A stretch of 37,266 nt of DNA from Flavobacteriales bacterium. Its GTDB lineage: Bacteria; Bacteroidota; Bacteroidia; Flavobacteriales_D; Parvicellaceae. Where the stretch lies: NCBI GenBank assembly GCA_029243225.1, contig JAQWSL010000032.1, positions 1 through 37,266 on the forward strand. The letters are read 5' to 3'. This document shows positions 32,193 to 37,266 of the stretch, one piece after another. The position numbers were made by a program, and so were the translations under genes. Position 1 is the first letter of the stretch. The number at the start of each line of letters is the position of its first letter. The notes beneath the pieces are model-generated. The model searched no databases, was not told the origin of the DNA, and saw only the letters and a list, made by a program, of their open reading frames with translations.

Positions 32193-34997
32193 ATGAGTAA
32201 TTACAATCCTGCAGAAATAGATAAAAAGTGGCAAAAGTATTGGGCGGAGCATAAAACATTTGCAGCCAAAGACAACAGTTCAAAACCCAAGTTTTATGCC
32301 TTAGACATGTTTCCTTATCCATCTGGCGCTGGTTTACATGTTGGTCATCCGTTAGGATATATAGCTTCAGATGTTTATTCTCGTTATAAAAGACTATGTG
32401 GATACAATGTTCTACACCCAATGGGATACGACTCTTTTGGGTTGCCGGCTGAGCAATATGCGATACAAACAGGTCAACACCCTGCAGTTACAACTAAAAC
32501 AAACATCGAAGGTGGTGTAGACAAGGGCGGAATCACAATTCCTGGATATAGAAATCAGTTGGATAAAATTGGATTTTCATTTGATTGGGATCGAGAAGTA
32601 AGAACATCAGACTCTACTTATTACAAATGGACACAGTGGATTTTCAAGCAAATATTTAATTCTTGGTATAATAAACTAAAAAACAAAGCTGAAAAGATTG
32701 AAAGTCTAATTGAGACGTTTCAACGAGAAGGCAACTTAAACACAAAAGCAGCCACTGATTTTGAAGCTGTTTTTTCTGCTTCTGAATGGAATGATTGGAA
32801 CGAAGATCAGCAGCAAAAAGTGTTGTTAAACTACCGCTTAGCCTATCTTTCTGAAGCTTGGGTTAATTGGTGCCCTGCTTTAGGTACAGTTTTAGCAAAC
32901 GATGAAATAAAGAATGGTTTATCGGAAAGGGGAGGTCATCCTGTTGAGCAAAAGTTAATGCGTCAATGGAGCATGAGAATTACAGCTTACGCAGAACGCT
33001 TATTAAAGGATTTAGATACGTTAGATTGGACAGATTCCATTAAAGATATTCAGCGTAATTGGATAGGAAAAAGTATTGGAGCTGCGGTTCGTTTTGATGT
33101 AAATGGTTTTGAAGATAAAATTGAAGTATTTACAACAAGGCCTGATACAATTTTTGGTGTTTCATTTATGGTGTTAGCACCAGAACACGAATTGGTTTCA
33201 AAAATTACCACAACAAAACAAAAAGATAAAATTGAAGCTTACCAAAAAGCAGCAGCATTGAAATCTGAAAGAGATAGAATGAGTGATGTGAAAACTATTT
33301 CCGGTGAGTTTACAGGAGCTTTTGCAACACACCCTTTTACTGGAGAAAAGATTCCTGTTTGGATTGGAGATTATGTTTTAGCTAGTTATGGAACAGGAGC
33401 CGTTATGGCTGTGCCTTGTGGTGATCAGCGTGATTGGGATTTTGCAAAGCATTTTAATATAAACATTCTAAATATTTTTAAAGACAAGGATATTTCTAAA
33501 GCAGCCTACACTGAAAAAGATTCTGTTATAGCTAATTCAGACTTTTTAAATGATTTACCCGTTAAGAAAGCTACCAAATTGGCCATTTATGAAATGGAAC
33601 AAAAAGGGTTCGGAAAAGGAAAAACACAATATAAGTTAAGAAACGCAATCTTCTCCCGTCAGCGATATTGGGGAGAACCCTTTCCTGTTTATTACAAAGG
33701 ACAGACACCATATTTAATGGAAGGAAACGATGTGGTTGAGCTACCCAAAGTAGATAAATATTTACCCACAAAAGAAGGGGAGCCACCTTTAGCTAGGGCA
33801 ACAAAAGAGGCATGGAATGTTATTTGCCCTGGAGATAGAATGGAGTACAATACGATGCCGGGTTGGGCGGGAAGTAGTTGGTATTTTTTAAGGTACATGG
33901 ACCCAAAAAATCAAACGGAATTTGTTTCTAGAGAAAAGGTTGATTATTGGAAAAACGTTGATTTATACATTGGGGGAGCAGAACACGCAACAGGGCACTT
34001 ATTATACGCTCGTTTTTGGACGAAATTTTTATACGACCTAGAGTATATACCTTTCGAAGAACCATTTAAAAAGATGATTAATCAAGGAATGATTCAAGGA
34101 AACTCAGCATTGGTTTACAGAGACAATAAAACCCAGCAGTTCCTTTCAAAAAACAAAAAGACTAATCAAAATGTATCATTAATACATGTCGATATAAATT
34201 TTTTAAATGGAGACAAATTAAATATTGAAGCATTTAAAAAATGGAGACAAGAGTTTAATGATGCGAGTTTCATTAAAGAAGATAACGGAGATTTTATTTG
34301 TATTAGAGAGATAGATAAAATGTCAAAATCCAAGTTTAACGTCCAAAACCCTGATGTTTTAGTAAATAAATATGGTGCAGATACTCTTAGGTGCTATGAA
34401 ATGTTTTTAGGCCCTTTAGAACAGCACAAACCCTGGGATGTACAGGGAATTACCGGAGTAAATGGTTTTTTGAAAAAAGTATGGCGACTATTTCATGATG
34501 GTGAACAATTTAAGGTGTCAAGCGACCAACCTTCTAAAGAGGAATTAAAAACACTTCATAAAACGATCAAAAAAATCAAAGAAGACATTGAGCGATACTC
34601 ATTCAACACCCCCGTTTCGGCCTTTATGATTTGTGTAAATGAATTAACCGCGCTAAAGTGCAACAAAACAGAAATACTTTCAGATTTATGCATTATCTTA
34701 TCTCCTTACGCACCTCATATTTCTGAGGAGTTGTGGAGTAAATTAGGGAACAAGGAAAGTATAAGTTACGCCACCTTCCCCAAACACAACGAAGAGTATC
34801 TAGTCGAATCAAATCATAAGTACCCCGTTTCTTTTAATGGGAAAATGAAATTTTTAATTGAACTTCCATTAGGGCTTTCTAAAAAGGAAATAGAGGACCA
34901 GGTGCTAGCAAATGAACAAACAAAAAAATTCCTTTCTGGAAAGGTTCCAAAAAAAATAATAGTTGTGCCTAAAAAAATAGTCAATATTGTTATTTAA
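32193..34997 (+). CDS. leuS: Leucyl-tRNA synthetase
   Basis: A 934-residue class I synthetase. The HIGH motif is seen in PYPSGAGLHVGHPLGY (HVGH 49-52) and the KMSKS motif at about 709-713. The CP1 editing domain covers about 290-480 with the Thr-rich VFTTRPDTIFGVSFMV. Extra stretches of about 50 residues before SEAWVNWCPALGTVLANDE and of about 60 residues before KMSKS are usual in Bacteroidota LeuRS and account for the extra length over E. coli (860). The C-terminal leucyl-specific domain ends KKIIVVPKKIVNIVI. ATG 32193 is the first Met before the catalytic domain. Its stop overlaps that of the convergent phosphatase gene in TTAA. Confidence 0.96.
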   Translation: MSNYNPAEIDKKWQKYWAEHKTFAAKDNSSKPKFYALDMFPYPSGAGLHVGHPLGYIASDVYSRYKRLCGYNVLHPMGYDSFGLPAEQYAIQTGQHPAVTTKTNIEGGVDKGGITIPGYRNQLDKIGFSFDWDREVRTSDSTYYKWTQWIFKQIFNSWYNKLKNKAEKIESLIETFQREGNLNTKAATDFEAVFSASEWNDWNEDQQQKVLLNYRLAYLSEAWVNWCPALGTVLANDEIKNGLSERGGHPVEQKLMRQWSMRITAYAERLLKDLDTLDWTDSIKDIQRNWIGKSIGAAVRFDVNGFEDKIEVFTTRPDTIFGVSFMVLAPEHELVSKITTTKQKDKIEAYQKAAALKSERDRMSDVKTISGEFTGAFATHPFTGEKIPVWIGDYVLASYGTGAVMAVPCGDQRDWDFAKHFNINILNIFKDKDISKAAYTEKDSVIANSDFLNDLPVKKATKLAIYEMEQKGFGKGKTQYKLRNAIFSRQRYWGEPFPVYYKGQTPYLMEGNDVVELPKVDKYLPTKEGEPPLARATKEAWNVICPGDRMEYNTMPGWAGSSWYFLRYMDPKNQTEFVSREKVDYWKNVDLYIGGAEHATGHLLYARFWTKFLYDLEYIPFEEPFKKMINQGMIQGNSALVYRDNKTQQFLSKNKKTNQNVSLIHVDINFLNGDKLNIEAFKKWRQEFNDASFIKEDNGDFICIREIDKMSKSKFNVQNPDVLVNKYGADTLRCYEMFLGPLEQHKPWDVQGITGVNGFLKKVWRLFHDGEQFKVSSDQPSKEELKTLHKTIKKIKEDIERYSFNTPVSAFMICVNELTALKCNKTEILSDLCIILSPYAPHISEELWSKLGNKESISYATFPKHNEEYLVESNHKYPVSFNGKMKFLIELPLGLSKKEIEDQVLANEQTKKFLSGKVPKKIIVVPKKIVNIVI

Positions 34998-36322
34998 TAA
35001 CCAAGTTTAGTTATTGGAATTTCGTGTTCATACAACGGGACTCCGTTTTTGTTTACAAACCGAACAACCATTGATTTTCCAGCTGTTGAGTTTTTTAAAA
35101 CTAACAATCCATAATTATGTTTTGTAATAAAAGAACCTTCAATTCTTGTTGGTATATCTCCCTCAACGCCCCAACCCCTAAGCTTTGGCCTAGGACTAGA
35201 TAGAGCGGAGCACGTAATATCGTAAATTGGGTAATAATTTTGATCAAGCTCAACGTTGATTTCTGAATGATGTCTATCTCCCGAAAAAAACACAACACCG
35301 GGTATTTTTTTAGTGTTAATGAAATCAATAAGCCCTGAACGCTCCCTTTCAAAATCATAATAAGACTCATGTCCTTCAACAGCGTTAATTAGTTGATTAC
35401 TAAGAATAACAACCTTCAGTGTTGCCTTAGATGTTAGTAATTCTTTTTTCAACCATTTTAATTGCTCCTCTCCCAACAAGCTAGAACCACCATTTATTTT
35501 AAACGTTCTACTGTCTGTCATAAAAAAAGAGACATCTCCTTTTTTAAAACAATAGTAAATACCTTTTTTATTTTTAGTCATTGGATTAACCCAAAAGTTA
35601 TTAAACGCAGCAGTTGTTAATGCCGCTTTCTCGTAGGACCCATCGGTGTTATTTGGACCAAAATCATGGTCATCCCATGTGCTATAATGTTGTTTATTTG
35701 ATGATAACAATTTATTCATGTTTTTTTGTTTTCTAACTCCAACATAGCGTCTATAGATGCTTTTTGTGCTTTTTAAGTCGTGGTTTAGTATCAAGTAGAC
35801 ATTATCACCCATCCAAAGCATGTTTTTTGTTTTTACCTTCGACATAGTTTTGAATATTTTAGTCATATTCCACGGTCGATAAACCCTTGAGAACCCTTTG
35901 CCAATGTAGGCGCAGGAACCAAACATAAAAACAGAATCTTTTTGCGATGAAAGAGTAATTTTATAGTCATTATATTTTACTCCATTAAGAAAAACCGAAT
36001 AATTATAAAAGGAATGTTTTCCTTGGGCAGCATAAGGAGTTTTAAATGTTGGAAAATAAAGCGTGTATTTATATGCTTTTTTATTTTTTAAATGGGCGGA
36101 ACACATCGTATCCTCTTTAATTACAACATTATACGAAGGAGATGAAAAATTTTCTTTAATGTTAAATGACAAGGTGTTTTTTGTTAAAACCCAAAAAACC
36201 GCAGAGGTATCAGTGGTGTGTCCCTGAATAGGTCCAGAAACAATTTTTTGTGAAAAACACGCACCTGAGTAAAGCAATAAAAATAGAGAACAGCTAAGTG
36301 TTAAAAAATTTAAAATCCTCAT
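34994..36322 (-). CDS. PhoD-like alkaline phosphatase family protein (metallophosphatase)
   Basis: A 442-residue exported protein with a signal peptide (MRILNFLTLSCSLFLLLYSGACFSQ). Residues about 28-130 are the N-terminal PhoD domain (GPIQGHTTDTSAVFWVLT). The metallophosphatase core follows with GSCAYIG, MLWMGDNVY (canonical GDxxY), YSTWDDHDFGPNN and VVFFSGDRHHSE, the metal-binding His/Asp set of PhoD relatives. It probably hydrolyses phosphodiester or phosphomonoester bonds outside the cytoplasm, and may help phosphate scavenging. The start ATG 36322 overlaps the lspA end by 29 bases, suggesting coupling. The gene converges on leuS. Confidence 0.9.
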   Translation of the reverse strand: MRILNFLTLSCSLFLLLYSGACFSQKIVSGPIQGHTTDTSAVFWVLTKNTLSFNIKENFSSPSYNVVIKEDTMCSAHLKNKKAYKYTLYFPTFKTPYAAQGKHSFYNYSVFLNGVKYNDYKITLSSQKDSVFMFGSCAYIGKGFSRVYRPWNMTKIFKTMSKVKTKNMLWMGDNVYLILNHDLKSTKSIYRRYVGVRKQKNMNKLLSSNKQHYSTWDDHDFGPNNTDGSYEKAALTTAAFNNFWVNPMTKNKKGIYYCFKKGDVSFFMTDSRTFKINGGSSLLGEEQLKWLKKELLTSKATLKVVILSNQLINAVEGHESYYDFERERSGLIDFINTKKIPGVVFFSGDRHHSEINVELDQNYYPIYDITCSALSSPRPKLRGWGVEGDIPTRIEGSFITKHNYGLLVLKNSTAGKSMVVRFVNKNGVPLYEHEIPITKLGY

Positions 36323-36926
36323 CTCGCACTATTTTTTTGTAAAAGATAATTATAAAAACAACGCCAGTTGAGATTGAAAAATCAGCCACATTAAAAACGG
36401 GAGGAAAAACTTCATTACCAGCTAAACCAAAAGGCGCCCAAGAGGGCCAATAAAATTCTAAATGAATCATATCAACAACACAACCCTGCAGAACAGAAGT
36501 GTATCCAGTAAAGTCTAATTCAGAAACGCCAAAGTAAGGAATCCAACCTTGAAATTGATCACTCCAAGTGGTTCCTGAGTCAAACATCAAACCATATACA
36601 GCACTATCAATAATGTTACCTAAAGCACCAGCGAAAACCAGCGAAATGCAAAAGACATAAAACTTGTGAGCGTTATTTTTAATCAACCTCCTAATGTAGA
36701 AAGCAATGAAACCAACAGCTATTAACCTGAATAAACTCAAAGCAATCTTGCCCCATGTTTTACCGAAAGACCAACCAAATGCCATCCCCGGATTTTCTAT
36801 AAATTGAAATTTTAAAATTCCTAAATCGAAAATAACAGCATTAAGCCCATAGGAAGATTTTATCCAAAGCTTTAACACTTGATCTAATGTTAAAACAATA
36901 AATATTGTAATAAGAGAAGTTTTCAA
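36294..36926 (-). CDS. lspA: Lipoprotein signal peptidase LspA
   Basis: A 210-residue aspartic protease of the inner membrane that removes lipoprotein signal peptides. IFIVLTLDQVLKLWIKS, FIENPGMAFGW, GALGNIIDSAVYG, the catalytic Asp in VVDMIHLEF and the second in FNVADFSISTG are all present. A loop of about 45 residues before VVDMIH is usual in this phylum. The start is best placed at TTG 36926, four bases after the dksA/traR stop, because MKTSLITIFIVLTLDQ is the normal N-terminus; a frame start at TTG 36980 would lie inside the upstream gene. Several lipoproteins (RND adaptor, M28 peptidase) are its likely substrates. Confidence 0.92.
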   Translation of the reverse strand: MKTSLITIFIVLTLDQVLKLWIKSSYGLNAVIFDLGILKFQFIENPGMAFGWSFGKTWGKIALSLFRLIAVGFIAFYIRRLIKNNAHKFYVFCISLVFAGALGNIIDSAVYGLMFDSGTTWSDQFQGWIPYFGVSELDFTGYTSVLQGCVVDMIHLEFYWPSWAPFGLAGNEVFPPVFNVADFSISTGVVFIIIFYKKIVRDEDFKFFNT

Positions 36927-36930
36927 TGGG

Positions 36931-37266
36931 TTAATCTTGAGCTTTTTTTGCTTCAATACTAAGCGTAGCGTGAGGAACAAGTTTGAGACGGTCTTTATTT
37001 ATTAGCTTACCAGTAACTCTACACACGCCATAAGACTTGTTGCTAATTCTTATTAAGGCGTTTTCAAGGTTTTTAATAAACTTCTCTTGTCTAGCAGCTA
37101 GTTGCGCCATTTCTTCTCGCATTAACGTCTCGGAGCCATCTTCCATCATATTAAAAGAGCGACCTGTGTCATCGGTTCCGTGATCATCTTTATGTGAAAG
37201 AGATCCTTTAAGAAGAACTAAATCTTCTTTTGCTTCTTTTAGCTTTGAGTCAATAATTGATTTAAA
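36931..37266 (-). CDS. DksA/TraR-family protein, 5' end outside the window
   Basis: The last 111 residues of a DksA/TraR protein; the frame is open to the right edge, beginning FKSIIDSKLKEAKEDLVLLKGSL. The stretch around ETLMREEMAQLAARQEKFIKNLENALIRI is the coiled coil. The zinc-finger region reads YGVCRVTGKLINKDRLKLVPHAT, with one Cys kept and the others replaced, which is common in Bacteroidota members. DksA relatives bind the RNA polymerase secondary channel; for this group the role is unproven. It precedes lspA by four bases, the dksA-lspA order typical of Bacteroidota. A shorter start at 37149 is unlikely because the family signature continues upstream. Confidence 0.9.
   Translation of the reverse strand, partial: FKSIIDSKLKEAKEDLVLLKGSLSHKDDHGTDDTGRSFNMMEDGSETLMREEMAQLAARQEKFIKNLENALIRISNKSYGVCRVTGKLINKDRLKLVPHATLSIEAKKAQD

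Noticed and set aside
1-37266. CRISPR array, insertion sequence, prophage, tRNA or rRNA
   Set aside because: Reading for regular repeats, transposase motifs, integrase genes and conserved tRNA/rRNA segments found nothing; the only tandem repeat is the GEKP block.

Overview
The window is AT-rich, densely packed chromosomal DNA from a member of the Bacteroidota, most likely the Flavobacteriales. Pointers are the C-terminus of a TonB-dependent-receptor-like barrel at the left edge, a YbeY with the phylum-style GFND ending, the DksA/TraR-lspA pair, the DUF4175-ATPase-ybeY-mnmG-methyltransferase string, Bacteroidota-type insertions in LeuRS, and several TAnnTTTG promoter boxes. No tRNA, rRNA, insertion sequence, CRISPR array or phage gene was seen.

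Left part (1-15.2 kb): an outer-membrane barrel C-terminus, an SRPBCC-like protein, galE and a small outer-membrane protein. Next is a leftward asnS-rpoN-PAP2-like operon. Divergent from it is a complete tripartite efflux operon: TetR regulator, TolC-type channel, lipoprotein adaptor and RND pump. A candidate TetR operator lies in the shared promoter region. A leftward queD-hemN-paaD operon follows; its PaaD has no other phenylacetate genes nearby.

Middle part (15.4-25.9 kb): a rightward operon of a 1100-residue DUF4175 membrane/coiled-coil protein, an RsbW-like ATPase, ybeY, mnmG and a zinc-finger methyltransferase. Two perfect 16-bp parS chromosome-partitioning sites sit at the two ends of mnmG. 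One touches the mnmG start codon and the other encodes the first residues of the methyltransferase. This suggests the region is near the replication origin. A leftward rpiB-M28 peptidase-idi-gpsA operon follows; gpsA (TTG) and the peptidase (GTG) use non-ATG starts.

Right part (26.2-37.3 kb): a more AT-rich module with an exported MORN-repeat protein, a soluble PAS histidine kinase of the HisKA_2 type, a LytTR response regulator and an exported protein of unknown function, joined to rsmI. An unexplained 340-base intergenic region with four short hairpins precedes leuS. The window ends with a leftward dksA/traR-lspA-PhoD-like phosphatase group; dksA/traR runs off the edge.

Most genes do housekeeping work (tRNA charging and modification, ribosome maturation, isoprenoid, haem, lipoprotein and phospholipid synthesis). 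The accessory parts are the efflux operon and the MORN/two-component module. I saw no clear new defence or mobile system. The best leads are the parS pair around mnmG, the MORN-kinase-LytTR module, the solitary PaaD beside HemN, and the structured element upstream of leuS.
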